The translations under genes were made by a program, and so were the position numbers. The notes under the pieces were generated by a model. The model was not told where the DNA came from. It saw only the letters and a program-made list of their open reading frames with translations, and ran no database searches. From Paulinella micropora (Eukaryota > Cercozoa > Imbricatea > Euglyphida), in the NCBI GenBank assembly GCA_009731375.1, contig BJOX01000042.1:1181053-1245052 (forward strand): a DNA stretch of 64,000 nucleotides, given 5' to 3'. This document shows positions 37,375-48,919 of the stretch, piece by piece. How positions within the stretch are numbered: position 1 is the stretch's first letter; every line of letters begins with the position of its first letter.

Positions 37375-37388
37375 TTTGAGATTTAAAA
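37375..37388. promoter_or_regulatory. Shared promoter motif, variant copy 3 (TTTGAGATTTAAAA)
   Basis: Lies 74 nt upstream of the clamp start and about 75 nt upstream of the ssDNA-binding protein start, in a divergent intergenic region. Differs from copies 1 and 2 at three of 14 positions. Confidence 0.45.
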
Positions 37389-37410
37389 GAAGTCGCGTGT
37401 ATATCCCCTT

Positions 37411-37412
<2 letters not shown>

Positions 37413-37441
<29 letters not shown>
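37413..37441. repeat. (GA)n microsatellite in the 5' leader of the ssDNA-binding protein gene
   Basis: About 14 GA units between the promoter motif and the start codon at 37463, the same repeat class as in the host flank. Confidence 0.85.
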
Positions 37442-37445
<4 letters not shown>

Positions 37446-37462
37446 AGGCCAGAATTCAACCA

Positions 37463-38158
37463 ATGTCCATCGTCTTAGACAGCAACCAGGTCAGAGCCTT
37501 TGACCCGGCCGCCGACCCGAAAAAGCTCCGCCTGTCGGACGTGCCCAGAACTGCGTATGGGAGCATATTTTCAAATTTGTGCTACGGCGAAAGGTCACTA
37601 ACGCTGGTCTTGCCAGACCTTCGTCTCGCGTGGGACCCCTCGACGTACGACCAGCAAGCTAAATCGCCCAAGACGACCATTGACCTTGACTTCAAAGACG
37701 CGCAACAGTATGGCGCGGTGCTGCAGGCGTTTAAGGTGCTGCGTTCAATCGACGAAAAGGTTGCCGACCTCGTGGTGGAACAGCGCGACAAAATTGTTCC
37801 TACGATGAAGAGGGCGGGCCCGATGGCAAAGAGCGACGAGCAGGTCAGATGCTGCTACCAGCCCTGTACGCGCCTGCGCACTTCGCAAAAGTCGGACCGC
37901 GCCTGGGCGCCTCGTCTGACCGTCACCGTCACGGGAGCTCGGTTCCTCGGAGGCGGAGATGTCTCCACCCTGCAAAAGGGCGACGTGGTGCGGGCGGTGG
38001 TACAAGCTACGGCGCTCTGCAGGAAGGGCGAAAAAGTTACAGGCGAATGGTGGCGTTGCGTTGACATCGGTAGAGCACTTCAGTCCGAGGAGCGGGAGCT
38101 GGGAGCTGGTGGCGTCGATGCCGACTGCTCGAGCTTCCTCTGTGGCGAGTGCAATTGA
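37463..38158 (+). CDS. Probable viral ssDNA-binding protein (OB fold)
   Basis: Up to 231 residues from MSIVLDSNQVRAFDP. The pattern LCYGERSLTLVLPDLRLAW, then TIDLDFKDAQQYG, VLRSIDEKV, and later a predicted strand set (PRLTVTVTGARFLGG, LQKGDVVRAVVQATALC), ending near GEWWRCVDIG, is the arrangement of the ssDNA-binding proteins conserved in many large algal and amoebal viruses. The natural protein probably ends close to GEWWRC; the remaining codons to 38158 overlap Kelch-repeat sequence in another frame, so the 3' end is likely a junction artefact of the integration or deletion boundary. It forms a divergent pair with the clamp gene. Confidence 0.55.
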   Translation: MSIVLDSNQVRAFDPAADPKKLRLSDVPRTAYGSIFSNLCYGERSLTLVLPDLRLAWDPSTYDQQAKSPKTTIDLDFKDAQQYGAVLQAFKVLRSIDEKVADLVVEQRDKIVPTMKRAGPMAKSDEQVRCCYQPCTRLRTSQKSDRAWAPRLTVTVTGARFLGGGDVSTLQKGDVVRAVVQATALCRKGEKVTGEWWRCVDIGRALQSEERELGAGGVDADCSSFLCGECN

Positions 38159-38711
38159 TAACAGCATCTACGTCGCGGGCGGCGTGAACCTTTCCACTGT
38201 GAGTCGCTTTGATGTGGCAAGCAACAGGTGGGAGGACGTAGCACCGATGAGCTGTGTTCGATGCATGCAGAAGGAGCAGTTCTCGGAGGGCTGTTTTATG
38301 CGTGCAAGGCCGGTGATAGAAGAATATTGCGTACTGTAAAAAGATACGACCCAGGCAGGAACCAGTGGGACTTGGTGGCTGCCATGAAGACAGCAAGATG
38401 GGGATGCGCAGTTGCGGTGCTGAAAGGGTGCGTGTACGCCATCGGTGGCCAGAACGACTCGCATGAAGTCTTGTCATCGGTCGAGCGCTATGATTCAGCC
38501 AACTGCAGATGGGAGGACGTGGCGCCGCTGACTGATCCACATGAGGATGCGTGTGCGGCCGTGCTGGACGGGCGGCTATACGTCATGGGTGGTCACAGTG
38601 GTGCTGTTGCACTGTCCTCTGTGGAGTGTTATGACGAGAGCCGCAACTGTTGGGAGCGGTGTCCGACATGACTTCAGCGCGTTGGGGTGCTGCCTGCGCA
38701 GTGGTCAGCTA
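38047..38711 (+). pseudogene. Kelch-repeat gene fragment with frameshifts
   Basis: At least four Kelch units are visible across three frames: GGVALTSVEHFSPRSGSW, then SIYVAGGVN with RFDVASNRWEDVAPM, then TVKRYDPGRNQWDLVAAM, then CVYAIGGQNDSHEVLSSVE, then [10 protein letters not shown] frame change occurs near 38265 and another near 38660 ([12 protein letters not shown] continues in the third frame) before a stop at the edge of a CTAT array. The 5' part of the gene is missing and viral sequence stands in its place. Kelch propellers usually serve as ubiquitin-ligase adaptors; host origin is likely, but large viruses also carry such genes. Confidence 0.75.
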
Positions 38712-38712
38712 G

Positions 38713-38748
38713 CCATCTATCTATCTACCTACCTACCTACCTATCTAC

Positions 38749-38812
<64 letters not shown>

Positions 38813-38825
38813 TGATCTATCTACA

Positions 38826-38876
<51 letters not shown>

Positions 38877-38926
38877 TTATCTATTTATCTATTTATCTAT
38901 CTATCTATCTATCTATATATCTATCT
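38713..38926. repeat. CTAT microsatellite
   Basis: About 210 bp of CTAT/CCTA repeat directly after the Kelch fragment, of the same type as the left flank. Confidence 0.93.
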
Positions 38927-38999
38927 GGATGTGAAAAAACACAAGGTGACAATTCATGACTGAAGGATTTTTTCCCAAAAGCAAAAATCCGACTCTCAA

Positions 39000-39440
39000 C
39001 ACTCATCTACAACTTGTGACTTGTTATGGCAAGTTCAAATAACTTGAAGTCAGCCTTCAAGTAATTTGCAGTAGCTTTGCGAATGCTTACAACTTAGCAA
39101 GCTCACAATCTTTGTTCGGCTGAGTCGGCAGTGTCACACTTCAAGAGTCGTATATATTAATATATTGCAACCAAAGTCTGCAACAAGTAGAAATCTACGT
39201 CACCTGATCAAGTCGAAATAAGCGAAGTGACCGCTCTGCGGCTACAATAGATAATCTGATTTACTGGTACTACTGACTTGCATCTGCTCGACTCCGAGGC
39301 TCACTGCCAGAGTGGCAGGACTTAGTTGATGCAGCCATAGAGACCGTACTTCATCTTTATTAAGACTCTGAGTTCGTTGTGTAATTACCCCTTGGGGTTG
39401 TATCCAAACTCACACAATAATTAAAAGTAGTCACCCGCTT
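39000..39440 (+). repeat. LTR remnant A
   Basis: Shares blocks such as GTCTGCAACAAGTAGAAATC, GAAGTGACCGCTCTG, CAGCCATAGAGA and GAGTTCGTTGTGTAATTACC with the copies at 42371 (plus) and 48940 (minus). It is the most diverged of the three, with a (TA)n patch shortly downstream. Confidence 0.65.
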
Positions 39441-40029
39441 TAGTAACTGAGTAAATAACTGCCGCCTGAGTATACAATAAGAATTTTGCCACGGTCGAAC
39501 TTTAAGTTTTTTTTCTAGCCGCTAGGCACTCAGTGACTGTCAAAAAGTATATAGTGGCTCGGATATTACTATGATATATATATATATATATGTATATATA
39601 TAACTTGTGACTCTATCGATCATGATGGCAGTTCACCGGCTGTTCAGAGATCGATAGTATTAATAGTACAATTTTATTTATTTATTAATACATATTTTTT
39701 TTTCTGAACTTGACCAACTCAGTGAATGAGACTTGAACAACTTCAATATGAGTAGCTGTTTTTGCTATTAATAGTTCACTGTTACAGTATTCTAAAAAGG
39801 TGATTGCGTAAAAATGAATATTGAACCCGGCAATTTTTCTGAGCCGCCGCCGGAGGCCGCAGCCTCAGCCTGAGGGTGAGCAAGTAGTTGAAGAAATCAC
39901 TGAGTCCGACCTGAGAATTGTATTGTTGGCACGGTTAGGTGTGAGATTAACTTAATAGTCTGCCGTATACTTGCTGTGTCCTACAGTAGAATCTTTATTG
40001 AGAAAAGGGCGTCAAGGGAACGGCCCGAT
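39441..40029. other. Decayed region between LTR remnant and integrase relic
   Basis: AT-rich with a (TA)n tract near 39574-39602. Stops occur in all frames; no gene seen. Confidence 0.55.
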
Positions 40030-41690
40030 TATACGACGCCGGACAGTCAACACTGAAGATCTACGTTCCAGAAGAGCTGCGCCGCCCTCTGATCAACTAC
40101 GCACGCTTGATGCAGAACCATGCAAAAGCGCCGACACTCGTCCCCTTCATCAAGGAGCGCTACATTTGGTTCCGTATCGACGGCACGGATATCATGCACG
40201 TTGACGTCCTCGCCGCCCTCCGCGACTGCCACTTTTGCCAACTGGTCCACGCCCGCCTCACCCTCAATCACTGCCACTATTCTTCGCTGAAGTGGAGCAG
40301 TCAAGGTCAAGGTATTGGCATCGATCATATGCACGTCGGCAACCCGGGCGCTGTTTTTCAATATATCCTGACGATCATCGATCTCTTCTCAGGATTTCTT
40401 CAATTCGTTCCCTGCATCTCCACCTCCGCCGAAGAGACCGTTGAGATCATTCTCAACCGATGGGCATACATTTTTGGTTTTCCGGAGTCCATATTCTCCG
40501 ATTACCACAATTCGTTTGTAGGTACTCTCGCCAAGCGCTTCTGCAGTGAGGCCGGCCTCGACTGGCTGACCACTGCCCTACTCGCACCATCAGCTCGGCT
40601 TCGTGGAATGCCGTCACAAGGCGATCCGCACAGCGATTCAATCCCTGTCCAAGGCAGACAAATCGAACTGGCCTAGCATCATCCCGTCTCTCTCCTTCGC
40701 CCAGAACACCTACGTGTCCACGGCTACAGGTACAACCACCTTTGAGGGCATGCTAGCGCGCAGACCCCGGTGCACACTGGACTTTTTCGATTCCCCGGAC
40801 ATCGTCACAGCCCGCGCCTCTGCCTCAAGCGCCGCTCTCGACGCTTCCTCTACGCTTTCGCTTCAATCTTCAGAGCAAATCGAACTGTTACGCTGCGCCC
40901 GCGCCGCCGTCACAGCTTACATCAGTACGTACACGGACGTCTCTCGCGCCTGGTCCGTCGCTCAGAAAAACAAGGGCCGCCGCAAGGCTGTTAAGGAATG
41001 GAAGGTTGGCGACACCGTCATCGTCTACTGCCCTAAGCCCTCAAAGCAAGGCATCCCCGCCTCTCCGTCCTCCAATTCGACGGCCCCTACACGATCTTGG
41101 AGCAAGTAAACTCCAACCGCTTCAAGCTTCGTCACCTCAAGACCAACAAGATATTGAAGCGGATCGACCGCTCGCATCTCTCTCCCTACACTGCTCCCAC
41201 CGATGTCAACCAGCTCCATGCAGTCGCAGTGGACAGCTACGATGACGACTCCGTCAACTATACCACCGGTGAGGTCGTTGCATTCATCGACCGCAACCAG
41301 GTTAAGCTTGGCATCGTTTTAGACGAGGATCCGGAAAATGAGGAAGACGACCTCGTAGTTCACCAACTCGGTACGACCTCGAACACCAACCCCCTCTTCC
41401 GTCCCATCTACGAAGATACGAAGGACAAAGCTACCATCCAGAGCTGGAGCAAACCCCTAGTTAGTAGCCCTTTGGAAGCCCCTCACCTTCGACATCACAA
41501 AACGATCAAGTCGTCCATCGCCACATCGAGTGGCGACCCTTCAAGAAGAACAAGGAAAAGGGCCGGTTTCCCGCCAATGTTCTTAAACGTCTTCGAGGTC
41601 CTCTCATCACCGGCGAAACCTTTCCTTTGCACGTCTTCCAGAAAGGCAAGCAAGCAAAATCTAAGGAATAGCCATCTCTTTCACTCTCAA
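40030..41690 (+). pseudogene. LTR-retrotransposon integrase relic
   Basis: Frames shift at least twice. In order: an H2C2-type zinc region (IYVPEELRRPLINY, CHFCQLVHARLTLNH), the catalytic core with the first Asp in GIGIDHMHVGN, LTIIDLFSGFLQFVP, the second Asp in IFSDYHNSF, then in the next frame VECRHKAIRTAIQSL with the catalytic Glu, and after another shift a C-terminal domain (FKLRHLKTNKILKRIDRSHL). This is the D,D-35-E integrase layout of Ty3/gypsy-type elements. No reverse transcriptase is seen upstream, so the element is truncated as well as frameshifted. Confidence 0.75.
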
Positions 41691-42370
41691 GTGGGCTTTA
41701 CTCATCGTAATGGCTTCACCCGCCCCCCGCCCAGCGCTTTTCCCACTTGACCGTCATCGTCCCTAGCAGAATTACACCATGACCGGCGTGTCCATGTAAA
41801 TCCTTGATGGCAGGTCAACGATCATTCTCACCGAAACTGGACCCCTCAGTGGTTATATCGGCACGGCATATTTGGTGCTTAATTGGTTCATCTCGGCTAT
41901 GCGATACCCGGCCACCTAACTCTCTACGGCTCGACATCGCCCCCCGATATCATCGCTCGCTACTGCACCTTAATTGTCCCAGTTCCGCTGCAATCATGGA
42001 TATCCGGCCCCGGCTGATCATCATTCGCATCGCGCAATCATAGACGCATCATTCTTTTACTCTCCTATGGTTTAAGAAACTCATCCATCATACTTCGTTC
42101 GTTAATCACTCATTCTGTACGCAACTCAACTCAACCGTTAGGTTTGGGGGGGGGGGGGAGCTATCAGACTGAGCACCTTGACGACCGGCCAAAACCTTTA
42201 CCGTTGATAACTCACTCTTTTTGACCGATTCATTAGATTCTCCTCACGACGTTTCGACTTCACTAACTAGTTTTCGATTCCGTTCAGAAATGATTTCAAA
42301 CGATTAGTTCAAAGTTTTTTTAGCTATTGCCATTTTTTCCCATTCTTATTACCTTTTCCCCTGATTTCCC
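41691..42370. other. Degenerate region before LTR B
   Basis: No coding signal beyond the relic; contains a 12-base poly-G run near 42147. Possibly the 3' untranslated part of the element. Confidence 0.5.
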
Positions 42371-42810
42371 GTGAAACACGCACGTTACGGTAACTTTGTG
42401 GACAAGGAAAAGAATCACGGGAAAACAATATCTCCCAGTCATTTCAAGGCTACGTTCAGTTTTCTGTCATTCTCGCCTAGGCTTCCCAAATCAATTTGGA
42501 TTTCAAGTCCAACAACCCAACCCTATCCGTTATGATAGTTTGCCTGAACGAAAAAGACACTATCCGTTTGAGAACTGGAGACCACAATCAACGATCTATC
42601 CTCGATCGGAAGTTGCAGCCAAGCCTGCAAAACGAGTACGAAATTACGTAAATAAACGAAGTGACTGCTCTGCTATTTACTGGTATTTCACCTGCTCTCA
42701 CAGAGTCAGGGCTCTATGCAGCCATAGTGTTCTTATTAAGAGTTCGTTGTATCAGCAAACTTGAAGAGTTGTATACAAACTCACAAGCCTTGATTAGCAA
42801 ACTCTGCGTC
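42371..42810 (+). repeat. LTR remnant B
   Basis: Starts near TGAAACACGCACGTTACGG and includes ATTACGTAAATAAACGAAGT, CTCTGCTATTTACTGG and AGAGTTCGTTGTATC. It matches LTR C (48940-49494, inverted) from end to end and LTR A in its right half. Confidence 0.7.
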
Positions 42811-43096
42811 AGCAGCTTCAATCAGCTGCACTTAGTCTGGAAGGAGAGGCGTTAGGCCTTCAACAGAAAAGTGCAAGGATCGACGTGCAGCAGGCAGTCG
42901 ATATCACTGTTCAAGTTTTGTGGGTAGGCTGAAGGCATCCACCTCAAACGTGTCTTGTGGCTAGACAGCATAGCACAGATACACCAACCTACCTCATCCC
43001 TAATAATAATTCCCCCACTGTTTCTACTTAACTGTAGGATTTATTGATAGTTGAGATTAACTCCTATCTTCCTCACTTAAAGCTTTCATCCAGAAC

Positions 43097-44548
43097 ATGG
43101 CTTACCCCATGTTTGGGACGTCGTTACACAAAGAGTTCAAAGTGGATTCCCCACCATTCAACAGCAAAGATCCGGACTGGGACAACTGGAAGTACGGATG
43201 TCTCGCTGCCTTGGCCATCCATGACCCAATGGGGATAGGCGAGCTACCACCCCACCGGAGACACCCTTTGTACTTGCAGGCAAAACAGGTAAGTTCTTTC
43301 GATCACCCTGACACACCACCCAATGAACCCGGCCATTTCTACCTCCTAACGCAGAGAAAGAGGATGACAGTCATGATCAGGGAGAGAAGAAAAGACCTGT
43401 TGTCGTCAAAAAAGAACACAGTAGCTCTTCCTCTAGCACTACTAGTAGCTCTTCTTCTAGCACCGCCCCATCTGTCAAACAGGAACAGAAAAACAGTCCT
43501 TCTTCTAGTTCTGCTCAAACTGACACCTCTTCTACCTCAGCAACTGCTGAACAGAAAGGGTCTGCTGGGATCCCTATTCTAACTGTTGCATCTAGACCAA
43601 ACCCCTTCCTTGCCTCTTTATCAACAGACAGATACTATCAGCAGGTAGAGGGAAGAAGAAAGATGAAGCATAATCGATTCATATTTGCTCTTTTAATTCA
43701 GTCCTGTAACAAGGACAAGGAAGCGATGTCGGTCATCAGAACGGCTGGTACCGATGGAGTCGAGTGTTTCATGGCGTTGAGGAAGAGATATGGCGGACTT
43801 GATCTCGTTAAGTGGAAAGAACGTCAAGATTTTCTTGACTACTCTTATCCCAAGAAGGTTCAAGACGTGAGATCTTGGCTCACTGTCTTTTATAGTAATA
43901 TAGCAGATCAGGAAACAGTCATGAGGGTTCCGTATCCTGAACTTGTTAAGACAGAGATGGTCATGAAAAAGATTGAACACCTGACTGAATTCGATAGTTA
44001 CCGTAATAAGGTCACCAGCCTCCTTCCGGAGGAACGACCGGGTTGGGAGTCTTTTGTGAAAGTGATAGAGCAGATAGCTCAGACAGAGGAATCCAAGTAA
44101 AAGATGAAACAACTTTATGCGTCGGGGGGTGCTTTCCGTCCCCCTTCATCTAAAGCTTCATCTGGTACTGGGACAAGGAGTGACCCCATTTCATTCAACT
44201 TTATGGGCAACCAAACCGGGAGAACACCCCATAAGGAAGGTTATTTCAATTGTCATGGAGACCATCAGATCAAGATCTGTATTGTTCCTTGTACCCTCCC
44301 TGAATGTCCCCGATGTAAACTGCCCCATAAGGAGGAAAGCAGCAAGAATAGTTACCCTTGCTAAAGGAGTAGGGGAGCTGAGTCTAAAAAGTACAGGTAA
44401 GACTAAGGAGAGCAGGAAAGGGAGGAGAAAGACGAGACGACAGAAAGGAGAGGGAGGGAAGGAGAAAAGGAAGCTGAAGGCATCTGATTTCATCAAGAAG
44501 AGTACAGCTAAAGCAAAGACGATTAGTTTGAACGCAGGGGGGTTCTGA
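43097..44548 (+). pseudogene. Retrotransposon gag-like relic (plus strand)
   Basis: An N-terminal piece (MAYPMFGTSLHKEFKVDSPP, ...DNWKYGCLAAL) is followed by a frameshifted Ser/Leu-rich linker. Then comes a 145-codon helical part (43663-44100: FALLIQSCNKDKEAMSVIRT, YGGLDLVKWKERQDF) and a Cys/His cluster (FNCHGDHQIKICIVPC, CPRCKLPH) that resembles a nucleocapsid zinc region. This succession is what retrotransposon Gag proteins look like. The pieces lie in different frames, so it is inactive. Confidence 0.55.
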
Positions 44549-46200
44549 CTCCTCTTCTTTTGATGATTCCGAAGAAGAAGGAGAGGAGTCCAAAACTCCT
44601 GGTTCAGATGAAGAGTCTGCTACTCTTGATGAAGAGGAAGGAGAAGAGGGAGTAGGGGAGGTAGGATATATCAATCACATGTTAAGCATAAACATGATGG
44701 AAAAAGAGGAAACGGACGAAGAAGAGTCAAACCTCTCATATGACACCACCCCACCTTCCTCTTTTGGCCCACAAGCATCGCCACCTCACGCATCAGAATC
44801 GAGAAATGAGAAGAGAGAGAGCAAAGTACACGCACGTAACATGCATGCTCACTCTTCCACCTCTCAACCACGATCTGTTCCGCTCCTGAAAGACAAACCC
44901 TTTGTTACCTCCCTTGATATGGCGGGCGATCCCACCTCTAGGGGTAATTTACCCTAAAATTGGAGGATGGATGGGGACTTCGCTGTGTCAAGGGGGGTTA
45001 CAGGAAAGTTCTGATGAAATCCCGGGCTTCCACCTCAAACCATTTGCGAGAAGAAGAGGGTCCCAGGTTTCGGCCAAAAAGCAGTGTGAGGGTTTCAATA
45101 GGAAAGGAATCCGGTGTTTATGGAAAGTTGGGGCCGCCCGGGCACAGAAAGCCGGTGGTCAGTGTGCAATAAGGATGGAGAGGCATGGGTGTGACTTTTG
45201 TTCACGCCACAATGGTACAGAGCAAACAAGGGGAGAATTATTGGCAGTTATTAGGACACAACTGATAGGGGAAGTATGCCGTTCAGAGGTGCCTTGATAC
45301 TAGCTCCGATGGAATGGATCCTACGGCAATGGACTAGGGTAGAGCAGGACCCTCCCCCTATTCAACCTAATTCTCTCATATCACCCTCAAGCATGTCATC
45401 GCACAGATATGCTTTTGCTCACAGCTCAAACGCTGCATCATCCTCTTCCACAGGGCATATGTCTCTACTCCAGCTGTACAACGTTCTAACCCAAATACAG
45501 AAACGGGTGAGAACGTTGAGGTTGCAGTAGAGGGAACCACTCAGATAGGAAAGGAAAAAAGAGAAAGAGGTGAGGGGGAGACAATGTCTGACGAAGATGG
45601 TGACGAAAACGATTCTCCTACCTCTTCCCTGAAATTCTTTTCTCCCCCTGAACCATCTGTACAACGCTCAAACTCTACGAAAGAGATGAGTAAGAGCGCG
45701 GAGGATGGAGCAGGGGGGGGGAGGNNNNNNNNNNNNNNNNNNNNNNNNNNNNNNNNNNNNNNNNNNNNNNNNNNNNNNNNNNNNNNNNNNNNNNNNNNNN
45801 NNNNNNNNNNNNNNNNNNNNNNNNNNNNNNNNNNNNNNNGGGGGGGGGGGGGGGGGGGGGGGGGGGGGAGACAGAAAAAAAGGACAAAGGAGCACGTCCC
45901 CCATCTAGTGAGTCAAGCCAGGGGTTGGAGAGAGAGTTAGAGAGAAACAGGATAAGGAACGATCCTACAGTTGCATGGCGGTGGGATGAGGGGAAGATTG
46001 TGATTGTTGGGGAAAATGGGAGGTACTATCTATCGAGGAGATACAGAGGTTGATAGGAGCGTTAGTAGAGGGTCCAAAAGAGTTAGAAGTGAGGGATTCT
46101 CTCATTACTGGGAAGAACGGGGAGGTGAACGAGTTCTATGTGGAACTTTACATGAATATTCAGAGCTTCATCATCTCAATAGCCCATAAATGGCAAGATT
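44549..46200. other. Decayed retroelement sequence with a 115-base gap
   Basis: Short open frames of Ser/Glu-rich composition and no recognised domain. A poly-G-flanked gap occupies 45725-45839. Probably the rest of the gag/protease region of the preceding element. Confidence 0.45.
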
Positions 46201-46206
46201 CCTTTG

Positions 46207-48734
46207 CTAAGGGACTAATTGCATCATTCCCTCACCTCCGAACCCAACCGTCGGGATTGTGGAGATGCGGAGTGGGCGCCGAGTTGGCCGAGACAACGGG
46301 CGCGTCGTCAATGTGGAATGCCCGAGGCGGGTTGCGCGTGGCGGCCGAGGATAGCTTCCAGTTGCCATGTTTTCCCTCGTCCTGGCAACGGTGCTGGCGA
46401 AGCTTGCATTGATCGAAGGAATGCTTCGGGGTCTGGTATTTCTTGAGGAATTGGTTATGCTCATTGCAGTAGGCACATGGGACTCCGGTGAAGGGTTGAC
46501 GCTTCGGCGAGCTTGGAGCGGACTTGGTGGCAGCCGTGACCATCGATTTTTTTTTTCTCCGGTGGGATGGCGATCGCATTTGCGCCAGTGAGGGCGTGTT
46601 GCCGTCTTCTTCGTAGTCGAAGGCGGTTTGTCCGTCTTGGTCCGCTTGTTGGAGCGTCCACGGTCTGGTGATGCAGCCGGTTGGGCCATCGACATGGCGT
46701 CAGCCTTGCGCTTCTGACGTGTCGGACGATTGGACTCCTTGTTCTCCTGCTGGCCCTTGCACTGTCTGTTCCTTTGGCGGTTGTCGACCTTGGCGGGTGG
46801 ATCGCGAGGGGAAGCAGAAGGCGTCTGGCGGGTTGGGCGATCACGCTGAGCATACGGGACACGTCGCGGACTTGGTTGGCGTCGGCCGTCCAGTAACTAG
46901 CGGCGTAGGCCGTGTCGTAGTTGGTGATGCACCTGTTGACGTAAGCCGCGAGGCTTTCCTTCTTGAAGCGTCGAAGCTTGAGGGCTTGCATTGCTGGCCG
47001 CTTCGTGTCTCCCGTGTCCAAACGTCATTTGAACAACTCCATGAAGTACTAGATGAGCATGTAAGGGATAATACACCAGACGCGGGTGCGGTCGTCGGTG
47101 ACACGGATATAACGGGCCCAGTACGCGTCCATGATCGCCACTGCAGCTTTGTTTCCCCACTTGTGTACCGTGTCGATGATGTGGTTGCAGGCCAAAAGCA
47201 TCGCCAAGTTGTTCAGCTGAAGGTTGAACGCGAGTTTGCGGGCTTGAGCTGCGGCGTCAGCGGTCGGCGCGGTTGCCGGACGGGTCGTCATGATCACGAA
47301 TAGGGATCGGACTCGAGACATCATGTTCAAGGTGCGGGATGGTATACCAGCAGCGGTTACAATCGTTGATCGCAGGATCCTTCCTCCCGACGATGTCGAA
47401 GGGGCTTCACCGGTCGTAGACGAAGGGGATGGTGCGGTCGTCCGTGGACGGGTGGAGTCTGTCTCCGTCGAAGGGGAGTGCGTCGGGGACTCAGTTGCAG
47501 TGCTGGGCGATGAGCTTGATGACGAACTCGAGGACGAGCTCGGCGATGGACTCGTAGAAGTCGTACTAGTTGCAGTTGATCCTGTCCCGGAGACTCCACC
47601 TCGGGTTCGGTTCTTCTGGAACGGAGAAAAGGGGGCTCAGTGTGATACGACTACCTGTCAACGTTGTACTCCTCGAGACGCGGGGCGTTGAGCGTACGGG
47701 CGTCGAGGTGGTAGCTATAGGTGCTGAACCTGGCGAGCCAGTCGGGGTGCTCGACGATGTAGTTGTCGTCTGCGTCGGGAAGGCCGGCGTGGGTCCATAG
47801 GGCCGCTCATCAGTCGAAGTGGCGACGTGAAGGCTGGATCCGTCATGAATAGGGTGCGATTGGCCAGTGGCATAGGACGCGCTGCGATGAGTGATCTGAT
47901 GGAAGCGGTTCACGCCGGGGTAGGGGTGTAGCTCCACTTGCAAGGCTTCCAGGGCGGGCAAATGGGTCAGCCGGTGTCATTGGAGGTATCCGACTGATGG
48001 GGGCCAATGCTGTTGCACTAGCTTGCATCGTAACTGCAGTAAAGGCAGGCATGGAGTTGCCACAGCCTGGGGACGATGCTGCAGTAGGCGGTGGGACAGC
48101 TGGGGTGGTAGGGCCGCCGATGGGTGACTCGGTGGGGTAGGTCCCAGAGGAGTGCTTCCCAAAGCCGCTGCTGGGGTCGTACTAGTCAGGCTTGGTGGGG
48201 GAACGGTTGTGGGAGTGCTGGTTGGAGCAGGGAGTACCAATCCTGAAAGTGACCCAGGCGCCCCAGGGTCGAAGTTGAAACAGGCAAATGGTTTACAAAT
48301 TCCTCAAAAGGAATGATGGTGCCCAGTTGGTTCCAGAGAGCTTCGTGCTGTGCCACAGAGCCTGTGGGCCCCAGGTACTCCTGGTAGATGTCGTGGGCAG
48401 TCACGTTGGAGTTACACATCAGCTTGAGGTCAGATGTCGGTACCAATGGAAGATGAAGCAAATTTGTTTGCTTGCCTTCAACTGCCTTGAGTAGGATGTT
48501 ACGGTACTCGCCAGAGTAAGTGGTGAATAAGTCTTCTCGGAATTGCGTTGATTGCGTCCAAGAGAGGTCCGTAGTAAGAGGGGTTGACTTCTCTTTTTCA
48601 ACGTCCTTCAGAAATTTCTTCTCGGAGGGCAGGAGACCATGGTGGACGCCCAGGATGGTAAACGGATCCAGACATTTCCTCTTGTGCTCACGGTGGCGCG
48701 ATAGGGGATCGTCGTGGCGTGAATTGGAGAACAT
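46207..48734 (-). pseudogene. Retrotransposon gag-like relic (minus strand)
   Basis: Reading from 48734 down: KKFLKDVEKEKSTPLTTDLS, ILLKAVEGKQTNLLHLP, a Pro/Thr/Ser-rich linker in several frames, a helical part ending ALKLRRFKKESLAAYVNRC near 46980, and a zinc-knuckle-like cluster (CAYCNEHNQFL, then HSFDQCKLRQHRC) near 46480. Frame changes are frequent. It is of a different Gag type from the plus-strand relic and lies just inside LTR C, whose orientation agrees. Confidence 0.5.
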
Positions 48735-48919
48735 AGTAGGTCACCAGGAGTAAGCCAGGCGGTGCCAGTACACCAGTAGAGCGTTGTGAGCAGCAGAGAG
48801 GGTGATCTTGCTGGGTGATAAGGGGGTGACCCTAACACAAACAAAACCAGACACATACTATTACTGTATTAGTTGACTGCATAGAGTGCAGAAGAGCAGA
48901 GAGACTACACAAAAATGCA

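Noticed and set aside
16431-38160. Terminal inverted repeats of a Polinton-type element
   Set aside because: Sequence near the left edge and near the Kelch junction was compared by eye, and no inverted match was found. No protein-primed polymerase or retroviral-type integrase is present in the block, so I did not call it a Polinton.
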